Program-made: the position numbers and the translations under genes
Shown here: one piece after another, positions 52,261-60,064 of the stretch
How positions within the stretch are numbered: the stretch's first letter is position 1
How the letters are laid out: each line of letters begins with the position of its first letter
The notes under the pieces: model-generated
Databases searched by the model: none
Told to the model about the DNA's origin: nothing
What the model saw: only the letters and a program-made list of their open reading frames with translations
Assembly (NCBI GenBank): GCA_019187195.1
Contig: JABAQT010000031.1
Location: forward strand, 7,448 to 71,447
Reading direction: 5' to 3'
Length of the DNA: 64,000 nucleotides
Origin: Bryobacteraceae bacterium
GTDB lineage: Bacteria > Acidobacteriota > Terriglobia > Bryobacterales > Bryobacteraceae

Positions 52261-53229
52261 ATGAGCATGGATCGTGTCCTTACTCAGGAAGAAATCGACA
52301 GTGTATTCCGCAATCTCCGCGACCAGGCGGCCGAGGAAGATGCCTCGAGGAAGGCGACTCCTTATGACTTTCGCCGCCCTGACCGCATCGCCAAGGATCA
52401 GCTTCGCGCCATCCATCTGTTGCACGAATCCTTCGCGCGCAGCCTGAGTTCGAGCCTGTCGGCTTATCTCCGGAACTATGCTCTCGTCAACCTGGTGTCT
52501 GTCGAGCAGCTTTCCTTCATGGAGTTTTCCCAGTGCCTGCCCGTTCCCACGTGCCTTGTCTCCCTGGCCATGCGTCCCTTCGACGGCAGCGCCGTCCTCG
52601 AACTCAACCCCACCCTTGTCTTCCCCATCCTCGAGATGCTTCTCGGCGGTAACGGCAAGAGCGCCTTGCGGCCCGACCGGGAGGTGACGGAGATTGAACA
52701 AAGCATCCTCGAAAGCATCTTCCGCATCGTGCTCCACGACTTGCGCGATGCCTGGTCCACGGTGACCGAGATCAACTTCACCATGGAATCGTTCAAGACG
52801 GAATCCCAACTGCTTCAGGTTCTCGCCCCCAACGAGGCGGTTGTGGCGGTCAGCCTCGAAGTCAGGATCGGCGAGAGCAGCGGAATGATGAACATCGGGA
52901 TGCCGTCCATCATCGTGAAGATGCTGCGGCAGAAATTTGATCAGCAATGGTCCATGCGCAAGTCGGAATCGACCGCCGAGGAACGGCTACGCCTGCTTCG
53001 GCTGATCCGCCCCGCCAATGTTCAGCTCGATGCCAGGCTGAGGGGACCCTCACTCCTCATCGAAGACCTGATGAACCTGAACGAGGACGATGTCCTCACC
53101 TTCGACTACAGCGTCCAAAGACAAATTGACCTGCTGGTTAACGGCAAGCTCAAGTTTCGCGGAACCCCCGCCGCGGTGGGCCGCAAGAAAGGATTCCGAA
53201 TCGAGGCGCCGGTCACGGTGCTCGAATAG
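52261..53229 (+). CDS. fliM: Flagellar motor switch protein FliM
   Basis: This 322-aa protein shows the N-terminal CheY-binding-type segment (LTQEEIDSVF), then the middle domain (PYDFRRPDRIAKDQLRAIHLLHESFARSLSSSLSAYLR; RPFDGSAVLELNP; ILEMLLGGNG) and a SpoA domain at the C-terminus (VQLDARLRGPSLLIEDLMNLNEDDVLTFDYSVQRQIDLLVNGKLKFRGTPA). In the motor it links FliG, FliN and CheY-P to set rotation sense. It is the only flagellar gene in the window, flanked by unrelated genes. The start may be 52261 or 52267. Confidence 0.92.
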   Translation: MSMDRVLTQEEIDSVFRNLRDQAAEEDASRKATPYDFRRPDRIAKDQLRAIHLLHESFARSLSSSLSAYLRNYALVNLVSVEQLSFMEFSQCLPVPTCLVSLAMRPFDGSAVLELNPTLVFPILEMLLGGNGKSALRPDREVTEIEQSILESIFRIVLHDLRDAWSTVTEINFTMESFKTESQLLQVLAPNEAVVAVSLEVRIGESSGMMNIGMPSIIVKMLRQKFDQQWSMRKSESTAEERLRLLRLIRPANVQLDARLRGPSLLIEDLMNLNEDDVLTFDYSVQRQIDLLVNGKLKFRGTPAAVGRKKGFRIEAPVTVLE

Positions 53230-53314
53230 GCGTCATGGGGGAGCGAGGCGCCTCACCTTCCGCGTGGCGCAACCTTGCGCGCATGCGCCGCGGGCGCCGT
53301 CTTACGATAAGACC

Positions 53315-53800
53315 ATGCCGCATCAACACAACTATCGTGTGGACATCAAGTGGACGGGGAACCTCGGCTCGGGGACATCCGGCTACCGGGATTACAGCCG
53401 CAACCACGAAATCACCGGCGCGGGGAAATCCGCCCCGATCTCCGGCTCCTCCGAACCGGCTTTCCGCGGCGAGGCAAGCCGCTATAACCCGGAAGAGATG
53501 CTGCTTTCCGCGCTGAGCACCTGCCATATGCTTTGGATGCTCCACCTCTGCGCCGACGCCGGGATCACGGTTGTCGAGTATTCCGATGTGGCCGAAGGCT
53601 CGATGATGACTCACGCCGACGGAGCGGGCGAGTTCATCGAGGCGTCGCTCAACCCTCGCATGGTCATCACCCGCGAGGAGCGCCTGCTCGATGCCATGCT
53701 GCTGCATGAGAAGGCTCACCAGATGTGCCCCATCGCAGGCGGCGTGAAGTTTCCGGTCCGGCACAAGCCGGTGGTGGAAATCGCGGCGCCGCCGGAGTGA
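53315..53800 (+). CDS. OsmC/Ohr-family peroxidase-like protein
   Basis: This 161-aa protein belongs to the OsmC superfamily. Its two redox cysteines are in ALSTCHMLWML and HQMCPIAGGVKFPV, with the RYNPEEMLLSALS helix. Such enzymes reduce organic hydroperoxides with lipoylated or low-molecular-weight thiols. The ATG at 53315 is chosen because upstream codons lie in the fliM gap and lack similarity. A hybrid kinase gene ends four bases beyond, on the opposite strand. Confidence 0.85.
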   Translation: MPHQHNYRVDIKWTGNLGSGTSGYRDYSRNHEITGAGKSAPISGSSEPAFRGEASRYNPEEMLLSALSTCHMLWMLHLCADAGITVVEYSDVAEGSMMTHADGAGEFIEASLNPRMVITREERLLDAMLLHEKAHQMCPIAGGVKFPVRHKPVVEIAAPPE

Positions 53801-53803
53801 CGG

Positions 53804-55849
53804 TCAGTCGCGCCAGGCGAGCCACCGCTCGATTGTCTCCGCCAGTTGATCCGCGTCGACCGGCTTTGCGAGGTAGTCGTCCATACCGGCATCGAGGCAA
53901 CGTTGACGGTCCCCTTCCATGGCGCAGGCGGTGAGGGCGACGATCGGCGTGTGACGCACTCCGCCTTCCTGCTGGCGGATGGCGCGCGCCGCTTCCCACC
54001 CGTTTCCCCGAGGCATCTGGACATCCATCAGAATAAGGTCGAACCTCTCTTTCGCGGCCGCCTTGCAGGCGTCGTCGCCGTTGGTCACCACCCGCACCAC
54101 ATGCCCCCACTTCTCGAGCATGCGCGAGGCGGCGCGGCAGTTTACCGGATTATCCTCAGCCAGCAGAATCCTTCCCGCGACGGGTGGAGCGCGGCGCGTC
54201 CCCTGCCGCCGGCTCCGCACCAACTCCTGTTCGGCGGGAGGAGGCGCTTCCTGCAATGGAAGCGAGATCCAAAACGCCGATCCTTTCCCCTGCTCGCTCA
54301 CCATTCCGATCTCACCTCCCATCAGGTGAGCTAATTGCCGGGAAATCGCCAGTCCGAGACTTGTTTCCGGCAAGTGCCGGTCACCGGCATCCAGGTTCCC
54401 GGTGAAGGGATGAAACAGCGTCTTCGCCGCGTCCGGATGAATGCCGGTTCCGGTGTCGATAACCGAGATCCGCACCAGCAGGCCTTCCCGTTCATCCCGT
54501 TCCTCGGCCACCATCACCCGCACGCCGCCGCGCGGGGTGAACCGGATAGCGTTCAACGTCAGGTTGATCAGCATCTGCCGCAACCGGGCGCCATCCGCGC
54601 GAACATACCGCGGCACGCGTGGTTCCCATTCGAGGCTGAGCCCGATGCCTTTCTCGATGGCCCGCGGCTCCATCAGAGCCACCACCCCCTCCACGGCCGC
54701 CCGCAAGTCGATGTCCTGTTCCTCGATGACCAGCCTGCCCGCTTCGAGCATCGCCAGGTCCATGATGTCGTTCAGCACGGTCAGCAGGTTCGCCGCGCTC
54801 GACTGAATGGCATCGAGCATCTCGCGCTGCCGCGCGCTGAGCGGTGAATCCGCCAGCAAGGCGCTCATTCCCATGACCCCGCTGAGGGGGGTGCGGATCT
54901 CATGGCTGATGTTCGCCACGAACTCCGACTTCGCGGCGCTCACGTTCTCGGCGTGGCGCCGTGCCGCGCGCGCTTTCCGAGCGAGCGCCAGCGTGGCCAC
55001 CAGCGCCGAGGCGAGAAGCATCACCCCCATGCGGAGAGTTTGCGACGCTTGCCGCGCTTCCGCCGCTTCGAAGATGGTTCGAACCTCGTCCGGCGGCTGA
55101 TGGAACCACTTCGATTCCAGACGGGTGAGCGTTCCGTCCCGCCATAATTGATCGAGTTCATCCCGCAGCGCTTCGGCAACAAAACCGGCCTCGAGGGTGG
55201 CTCCCAGCCCGGCGGCGATGTTCGCGTCTTCCACCGGGACCGGGAGCAGATCCACGTCCCGGCAGGCGGGCGGTCTATGTAATAGCAACTCGATGCCGGC
55301 CCGGTGCTCGATGAGAGCCGCGCCGGCTTCTTTGCCGCATACGGCCTCCAATGCCGCCGCGTTCCCTTTGTATGCCACCACCTTCCTGTCCGCCAGGTAC
55401 CGGCGGGCCACTTCCCGGATGACGGCGGATCCATCCACCGCCACCACTCCACCGGGCGTCACGCCAGGCCGGGGGGTTAGCAAAGAGAAGTTCAGCCTCA
55501 TCCAGGGTTGGGTAACGTGGTACCGCTCGAGTTGTCCCCGCGAGGGAGACATACGCGGCCAGAGGTCCACGCGGTACTCTTGGAACGCCTCATCGGGCCC
55601 TCCGACAACATGCACCCATTCGAGCCGGATCCCGCGCCGCGCGGCGGCTTCGTCGATGGCGTCAAAGACGAAGCCTTCGGGGTGGCCGTCCCGGGCAAGA
55701 GCGTGATAAGGGAACGCCTCGTCGTAGCCGATCCGGTAAGTACGGCGGTCTTCCGGGCGAAGATGGCAGGAGGTCGCGGCCAACAGGGAGCCCCAGCAGA
55801 CAGCCCATGTGGCGGCCTTTCGAAGACCCAAACACTTACCGCTATTCAC
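53804..55849 (-). CDS. BvgS-like hybrid sensor histidine kinase with periplasmic solute-binding domain
   Basis: This 681-aa protein has a leader, an SBP_bac_3-like periplasmic domain (residues about 36-255, RIGYDEAFPYHALARDGHPEGFVFD) and one helix (273-291). The HisKA domain has the phospho-acceptor His316 in SEFVANISHEIRTPLSG. The ATPase shows the N-box MLINLTLNAIRF, G1 VIDTGTGIHPD and a G2-like SLGLAISRQLAHLMGG. The C-terminal receiver has Asp609 in LILMDVQMP and Lys in YLAKP. No HPt domain follows, so another protein must relay the phosphate. GTG is the start, with GAGAT upstream. Confidence 0.9.
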   Translation of the reverse strand: MNSGKCLGLRKAATWAVCWGSLLAATSCHLRPEDRRTYRIGYDEAFPYHALARDGHPEGFVFDAIDEAAARRGIRLEWVHVVGGPDEAFQEYRVDLWPRMSPSRGQLERYHVTQPWMRLNFSLLTPRPGVTPGGVVAVDGSAVIREVARRYLADRKVVAYKGNAAALEAVCGKEAGAALIEHRAGIELLLHRPPACRDVDLLPVPVEDANIAAGLGATLEAGFVAEALRDELDQLWRDGTLTRLESKWFHQPPDEVRTIFEAAEARQASQTLRMGVMLLASALVATLALARKARAARRHAENVSAAKSEFVANISHEIRTPLSGVMGMSALLADSPLSARQREMLDAIQSSAANLLTVLNDIMDLAMLEAGRLVIEEQDIDLRAAVEGVVALMEPRAIEKGIGLSLEWEPRVPRYVRADGARLRQMLINLTLNAIRFTPRGGVRVMVAEERDEREGLLVRISVIDTGTGIHPDAAKTLFHPFTGNLDAGDRHLPETSLGLAISRQLAHLMGGEIGMVSEQGKGSAFWISLPLQEAPPPAEQELVRSRRQGTRRAPPVAGRILLAEDNPVNCRAASRMLEKWGHVVRVVTNGDDACKAAAKERFDLILMDVQMPRGNGWEAARAIRQQEGGVRHTPIVALTACAMEGDRQRCLDAGMDDYLAKPVDADQLAETIERWLAWRD

Positions 55850-55898
55850 CAGAACGATCTCATCGGCTGGCGCGCGGCAATCTTGATTTTCAGTTGGT

Positions 55899-56831
55899 CT
55901 AGGGTTCCGCTCCCCACCCGTTCACGCCGCGCAGCACTTTCCCGGCCGCATAGGCTGTGTTGACGTGGATGGATATCGTGTCCGCTAGTTCCCTGGCGTA
56001 GCCCCCGGCCAGTACAACCGCCACGGGAACTCCCTTACGGAGCGCTATGTCCATCACCGTCTCGTCCCGCTCTCTCAGCCCTTCCATGGTGAGATTCAAT
56101 CCACCCAACTGATCGTCGATGTAGGGATCCGCGCCCGCCACGTAAAAAAGAATCTCGGGCTCAAATCCGGCGACTGTAAGCCGGCATGCCTCGGCCAGCC
56201 TTTCGAGGTACTCCGTGTCGCCCGTCCCATCCGCCAGGTGTATATCCACCGTGGAGGGCGGTTTTTCCGGCGGATAGTTGTTGAATTGATGAATGGATAG
56301 CGTGAATACGCTCCGATCTCCGGAAAAAATGGCGGCGGTTCCGTTGCCGTGATGCACGTCGCAATCCACCACCATCGCCCGCCTGATCACACCTTCCCGC
56401 TGCAGCTTTCGAATGGCGATCGCCACATCGTGAATGGCGCAGAAGCCTTCCCCGTGGTCCGGAAACGCGTGATGGAATCCGCCGCCGATATTGAATCCCA
56501 CGCCCTGGCGCAGCGCCAGGCGCGCCGCCAGCGTGGTTCCTCCGGCGGCCAGCCAGAAGGCCCGCACCATCTGTTGGCTGTAAGGCACTTCCAGCCTCAG
56601 GATTTGCGCATAGCTCAGCGTGCCTGTCTTCAGGCCCTTCACCCACTCCGGCGTATGAACCAGCAGCACGTCCTCGTCGCTGGCGGGTTCGGGCTGGTGA
56701 ATCTCCTCCGGCTTGGCGAAGCCGCTGCCGATCAGCCTCTCGCGGATCAGCCTGTACTTCACCGAGGGAAACACATGATCGCCGAAGTGCAAATCGTAGC
56801 CGTCGTGGTACACCAACGCGACGCGGGACAC
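55899..56831 (-). CDS. AcuC/histone-deacetylase-family protein
   Basis: This 310-aa zinc-dependent deacetylase is called from the GTG at 56831, which shares a base with the pta stop (TAGTG). Metal/active-site motifs are GGGFHHAFPDHGEGFCAIHDVAIA, VVDCDVHHGNGTAAIF and AGADPYIDDQLGGLNLTMEGL, matching class I/AcuC-type enzymes that remove acetyl groups from proteins or small amides. Linkage to phosphotransacetylase suggests control of acetyl-CoA enzymes by reversible lysine acetylation. The family is certain; the substrate is inferred. Confidence 0.88.
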   Translation of the reverse strand: MSRVALVYHDGYDLHFGDHVFPSVKYRLIRERLIGSGFAKPEEIHQPEPASDEDVLLVHTPEWVKGLKTGTLSYAQILRLEVPYSQQMVRAFWLAAGGTTLAARLALRQGVGFNIGGGFHHAFPDHGEGFCAIHDVAIAIRKLQREGVIRRAMVVDCDVHHGNGTAAIFSGDRSVFTLSIHQFNNYPPEKPPSTVDIHLADGTGDTEYLERLAEACRLTVAGFEPEILFYVAGADPYIDDQLGGLNLTMEGLRERDETVMDIALRKGVPVAVVLAGGYARELADTISIHVNTAYAAGKVLRGVNGWGAEP

Positions 56832-57829
56832 TAGCGGATCTCCGTCTGCAGCGCGGTAACGATCGCCACGTTGTAGACGTCCTCTTCCGAACATCCGCGC
56901 GAAAGATCGTTGGCGGGCCTGGCAAGCCCCTGGAGGAACGGCCCGATGGCGGCCGCGCCCGCCAGGCGCTCCACCATCTTGTAGCAGATGTTGCCGGACA
57001 TCAGATCGGGAAAGATGAGCGTATTCGCCCGTCCGGCCACCGTCGACCCCGGCGCCTTCGAGCGCCCGATGGCTTCAACCAGCGCCGCGTCGGCTTGCAG
57101 TTCGCCATCGACATGGAGATGGGGAGCGCGCGCTTTCACGATCCGCAGCGCTTCGACCACCGTATCGATCCGTTTGCCCTTCCCGCTGCCTTTTGTTGAA
57201 TAAGACAGCAGAGCCACCACCGGCTCCACGTCCATCAGTGCCTGTGTATTCCGCGCCGTCGTGATCGCGATCTCCGCCAGTTCCACCGCCGCCGGTTCGA
57301 TCACCACCGCGCAATCGGCAAACGCCAGCAGTCCGTTATGTCCGGCCAGCGGATCGGGAACCGCCATGATGAAGACGCTCGAGACCGTCTTCACATCCTT
57401 TGCCGTTCCAATGCAATGCAGCGCGGCCCGCACCGTCTCCGCGGTGGTGTTCACGGCGCCGCCCACGAACCCGTCGGCATCATTGGCCGCCACCATGAGC
57501 GCGGAAAAATACAATGGCCGGCGGGCGATCTGGGCGGCTTCCATTTCCGTAATCCCCTTGGCGCGCCTCCGCTCATAATATTGCCGCGTGTAGGCGGCGA
57601 GTTTCGGCGAAGCGCCCGGTTCCAGGAACCGCACTCCGGCGGGGGCCGGCCGCGGGGCCGGCCCGATCAATACCGGATCAACCAGTTCATCGGAGGAAAG
57701 GCGGGCGGCGGCGCTGATCACTCTTGGGTCGGCGCCTTCGGGAAAGACGATGCGCCTCCTCGGACGCAACTCGCGCACCCGTTCTTTCATGCGCCGCATA
57801 TAGGCCGCGGCGGTATCGGGAATGGACAT
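56831..57829 (-). CDS. pta: Phosphate acetyltransferase
   Basis: This 332-aa enzyme interconverts acetyl-CoA and acetyl phosphate. The PTA_PTB domain shows RIVFPEGADPRVISAA, DGFVGGAVNTTAETVRAALHCIG, VVIEPAAVELAEIAI and ALLSYSTKGSGKGKRIDTV, as well as HVDGELQADAALVE and the C-terminal IFPDLMSGNICYKMVERLAGA. It is the short form, without the N-terminal BioD-like domain. The start is the ATG at 57829. The deacetylase gene is directly coupled downstream. No ackA gene is in the window. Confidence 0.92.
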   Translation of the reverse strand: MSIPDTAAAYMRRMKERVRELRPRRRIVFPEGADPRVISAAARLSSDELVDPVLIGPAPRPAPAGVRFLEPGASPKLAAYTRQYYERRRAKGITEMEAAQIARRPLYFSALMVAANDADGFVGGAVNTTAETVRAALHCIGTAKDVKTVSSVFIMAVPDPLAGHNGLLAFADCAVVIEPAAVELAEIAITTARNTQALMDVEPVVALLSYSTKGSGKGKRIDTVVEALRIVKARAPHLHVDGELQADAALVEAIGRSKAPGSTVAGRANTLIFPDLMSGNICYKMVERLAGAAAIGPFLQGLARPANDLSRGCSEEDVYNVAIVTALQTEIR

Positions 57830-57868
57830 TCTGTAACATTGTAGCGGCTCCCTCCGTGTTTTCCCCAA

Positions 57869-57898
57869 GTGACTGGCGCTCCCGGCGAAAGCTATAAT
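57869..57898 (+). promoter_or_regulatory. Sigma-70-like promoter for mdh
   Basis: GTGACT (57869-57874, four of six matches to TTGACA) and a perfect TATAAT (57893-57898) are spaced 18 bp. The -10 box lies 35 bp before the mdh ATG, and an AGGA ribosome-binding site is in between. Confidence 0.55.
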
Positions 57899-57933
57899 TC
57901 TCCTTCGGGTCCCAGACCATATAGGATTAATCT

Positions 57934-58872
57934 ATGCGTAAAAAAGTAACCGTAGTCGGCGCCGGCAACGTAGGCGCCAGTTGCGCTCTTTGGATTGCCA
58001 GCAAGGAACTGGCGGACGTTGTTCTCGTCGATGTCGTCGAAGGCGTGCCCCAGGGAAAGGGTCTCGACCTGCTCGAGGCCGGTCCCGTCGAGGGCTATGA
58101 TGTCACCATTTCGGGCGCGAACAATTATGAGCCCACCGCGAACTCCGATATCGTCGTCATTACCGCCGGTTTTCCCCGCAAGCCCGGAATGAGCCGCGAT
58201 GACCTGCTGATGGCGAACTACGAAATCGTCAAGACCGCCACCGAGGGCGCGGCCAAGTACTCGCCGAACGCCATCCTCATCATCGTGACGAATCCGCTCG
58301 ATGCGATGTGCTGGACGGCGTTCCGGACGTCGAAGTTCTCCCGCAACCGGGTCATCGGCATGGCTGGAATTCTCGATACGGCGCGCTACCGCACCTTCCT
58401 CGCCGCCGAACTCGGCGTTTCCGTGGAAAGCGTACAGGCGCTGGTGCTTGGCGGGCACGGCGACACCATGGTCCCGCTGGTGCGCCTCACCAGCGTGGCC
58501 GGCATTCCGCTGACCGAACTGCTGCCTCAGGAGCGCATCGACGCCATCGTCCAGCGCACCCGGGACGGCGGAGCCGAGATTGTGAAGCACCTCAAGACGG
58601 GCAGCGCCTACTATGCGCCCTCCTCGGCGGCGGCCGAAATGGTCGAGTCCATCCTCAAGGACAAGAAAAAAGTTCTTCCCTGCGCCGCCTACCTCGAGGG
58701 CGAGTACGGCTATAGCGGCCTATTCTCCGGAGTGCCCGTGAAGCTGGGCGCGATGGGGATAGAAAAAATCTATGAAGTGAGCCTGACGCCCGAGGAGAAA
58801 GCGATGCTCGACAAGAGCGCTTCCGCGGTCAGGGAACTTGTGGATACCATCAAGCAGAAGACAGGAGCATAA
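57934..58872 (+). CDS. mdh: Malate dehydrogenase (LDH-like type)
   Basis: This 312-aa enzyme of the LDH-like Mdh class has the NAD loop [16 protein letters not shown], the [17 protein letters not shown] acidic turn, and [11 protein letters not shown] with substrate-binding Arg. [11 protein letters not shown] and the catalytic His in [10 protein letters not shown] are also seen. It oxidises malate in the TCA cycle. AGGA precedes the ATG. The small peptide and SET genes follow closely, giving a possible short operon. Confidence 0.93.
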   Translation: MRKKVTVVGAGNVGASCALWIASKELADVVLVDVVEGVPQGKGLDLLEAGPVEGYDVTISGANNYEPTANSDIVVITAGFPRKPGMSRDDLLMANYEIVKTATEGAAKYSPNAILIIVTNPLDAMCWTAFRTSKFSRNRVIGMAGILDTARYRTFLAAELGVSVESVQALVLGGHGDTMVPLVRLTSVAGIPLTELLPQERIDAIVQRTRDGGAEIVKHLKTGSAYYAPSSAAAEMVESILKDKKKVLPCAAYLEGEYGYSGLFSGVPVKLGAMGIEKIYEVSLTPEEKAMLDKSASAVRELVDTIKQKTGA

Positions 58873-58891
58873 TCGGTTCGAGGAGCGAGAC

Positions 58892-59005
58892 ATGAGTACG
58901 GAAACGATCCAGATTGTCAGTTGCGTCCTGGCCGTGACGTTCGTCGTCATTATCATCGCCCGGCGCAAGAGCAAGAAGAAAGGCGCTGGACAGGACAGTC
59001 TGTAA
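58892..59005 (+). CDS. Small single-pass membrane protein (37 aa)
   Basis: This 37-codon gene follows mdh by 19 nt and has a strong GAGGAG seven bases before the ATG. The peptide is MSTETIQIVSCVLAVTFVVI plus IIARRKSKKKGAGQDSL: a short polar N-terminus, one hydrophobic helix and a Lys/Arg-rich tail. The layout predicts an N-out/C-in membrane peptide. The function is unknown. Confidence 0.65.
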   Translation: MSTETIQIVSCVLAVTFVVIIIARRKSKKKGAGQDSL

Positions 59006-59015
59006 TCTCTGAGTC

Positions 59016-59501
59016 ATGGCATCCAGGAAACGGCAAACCGCCGTGTTCCCCGGCGACCCGGCCCGGGAACACGGTCCCAGGCTGGATCCACGGCATATGT
59101 GTTTCCGGCTCGAACTCGCTCCTTCCGGAATCCATCGCTGGGGCGTCTATGCCCTCGAACCGATTCCGCCCCGCCGCAAGGTCATCGAATATACCGGCGA
59201 ACGGATCAGCCGGCGCGAGACAAAAAGGCGGGACGCGCGCAAGCTCCACTATCTCTTTACTCTCGACAACTATTGGACGTTGGACGGCGCCGTGGGCGGC
59301 AGCGGCGCCGAATACATCAACCATTCCTGTGAACCCAACCTGAGAGCAATGATCACCAAGGGCCACATCCTTTACATGAGCAAACGTCCAATCGAGCCAG
59401 GTGAAGAGTTGACGGTCGATTATCACTTCCCCAAGGATGTCGAGTGCGTAATCTGCAGGTGCGGCGCGAGCACATGCCGGGGAACGATCAACGTCAAGTA
59501 G
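59016..59501 (+). CDS. SET-domain protein (lysine methyltransferase-like)
   Basis: This 161-aa protein covers a full minimal SET domain: GIHRWGVYALEPIPPRRKVIEYTGERIS (SET-N), GGSGAEYINHSCEPNL (the pseudoknot NHSCxPN motif) and PGEELTVDYHF. A post-SET-like zinc site at the C-terminus reads CVICRCGASTCRG. Such proteins bind SAM and methylate lysines in eukaryotes; bacterial members are sporadic and mostly unassigned. No signal peptide is present. The key SAM-site Asn/His are intact, so activity is plausible. Confidence 0.85.
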   Translation: MASRKRQTAVFPGDPAREHGPRLDPRHMCFRLELAPSGIHRWGVYALEPIPPRRKVIEYTGERISRRETKRRDARKLHYLFTLDNYWTLDGAVGGSGAEYINHSCEPNLRAMITKGHILYMSKRPIEPGEELTVDYHFPKDVECVICRCGASTCRGTINVK

Positions 59502-59529
59502 GAATGAATACTCCCGTGAAAGGATAACT

Positions 59530-59754
59530 ATGATGATTCGCTGGCTGATGCTCCTCGCCCTGCCGGTGGCCCTGCTGGTGGGACAACCGGCAGGCCTTCC
59601 CGCCCCCGTTCCCGCCGGACACGAACAGGCCAAGGACGGCAACAAAGGACCCCGCTGCCAGGCCCGCACCAAGGCAGGCAAACAATGCAGCCGCAAAGCG
59701 GTTCCGGGAAGCCAGTTCTGCTGGCAGCATGGCGGAAAGAAAAAGTCTTCCTGA
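59530..59754 (+). CDS. Small exported Cys/His-motif protein (DUF5763-like)
   Basis: This 74-aa protein has a signal peptide (MMIRWLMLLALPVALLVGQPAG) and a C-terminal motif RCQARTKAGKQCSRKAVPGSQF-type with CWQHGG. The three Cys and the His are arranged as in short DUF5763-like modules that probably bind zinc. AAAGGA precedes the ATG. The function is unknown; it may be periplasmic. A terminator-like hairpin lies about 115 bp downstream. Confidence 0.7.
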   Translation: MMIRWLMLLALPVALLVGQPAGLPAPVPAGHEQAKDGNKGPRCQARTKAGKQCSRKAVPGSQFCWQHGGKKKSS

Positions 59755-59869
59755 TTCAAGTCCGAACGTCCATCCCGCCCCCAAAGTACGCCTGATCCTG
59801 TGAGTTCTGGAATCTGGTACGATTTAGTCCTAACGTTTTGAGCGGAGATTCGTGTGAGGCGGCCGGAGG

Positions 59870-59891
59870 CCGGCTTGGGCCGGTTTCTTTT
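59870..59891 (+). terminator. Terminator-like hairpin CCGGC/GCCGG with T-rich tail
   Basis: CCGGC, loop TTGG and GCCGG are followed by TTTCTTTT. It probably ends transcription of the SET/DUF5763 run. Short stem, but GC-rich. Confidence 0.6.
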
Positions 59892-59943
59892 AGGCCGCGC
59901 GGGAGCGTGTTTCCGTATTTTGCGGTCTAGGTAAGAGCTGACC

Positions 59944-60054
59944 TGGTTCTAAGGGGTACCTGAGATGAACGTGGAGCAAAATCCGAGGAGGTTTTAAGAG
60001 TTACCTCAATTGACCGGGTACTAACACCAACATAGAATCAAGTCGTGGTACTAA
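59944..60054. repeat. Three dispersed [TG]GGT[AT]CTAA repeats
   Basis: TGGTTCTAA (59944-59952), GGGTACTAA (60016-60024) and TGGTACTAA (60046-60054) are direct repeats in the response-regulator leader; the last lies 10 bp before the ATG. They could be regulator binding sites or RNA elements. Confidence 0.5.
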
Positions 60055-60064
60055 GGGAGCGGCT

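Larger units (their letters stand above)
59755..60064. other. Structured intergenic region before the response regulator
   Basis: This 310-bp gap holds a terminator-like hairpin at 59870-59891 and three copies of a [TG]GGT[AT]CTAA element. It also holds a GAGGT/ACCTC dyad (59988-60007) and the ribosome-binding site of the regulator. No coding frame with real content was seen. Confidence 0.6.

Noticed and set aside
55760..55849. A lipobox in the hybrid kinase leader (ATSC) and in TlpA (VNCG)
   Set aside because: The position -3 and -1 residues do not fit the lipobox consensus well; ordinary signal/anchor segments are more likely.
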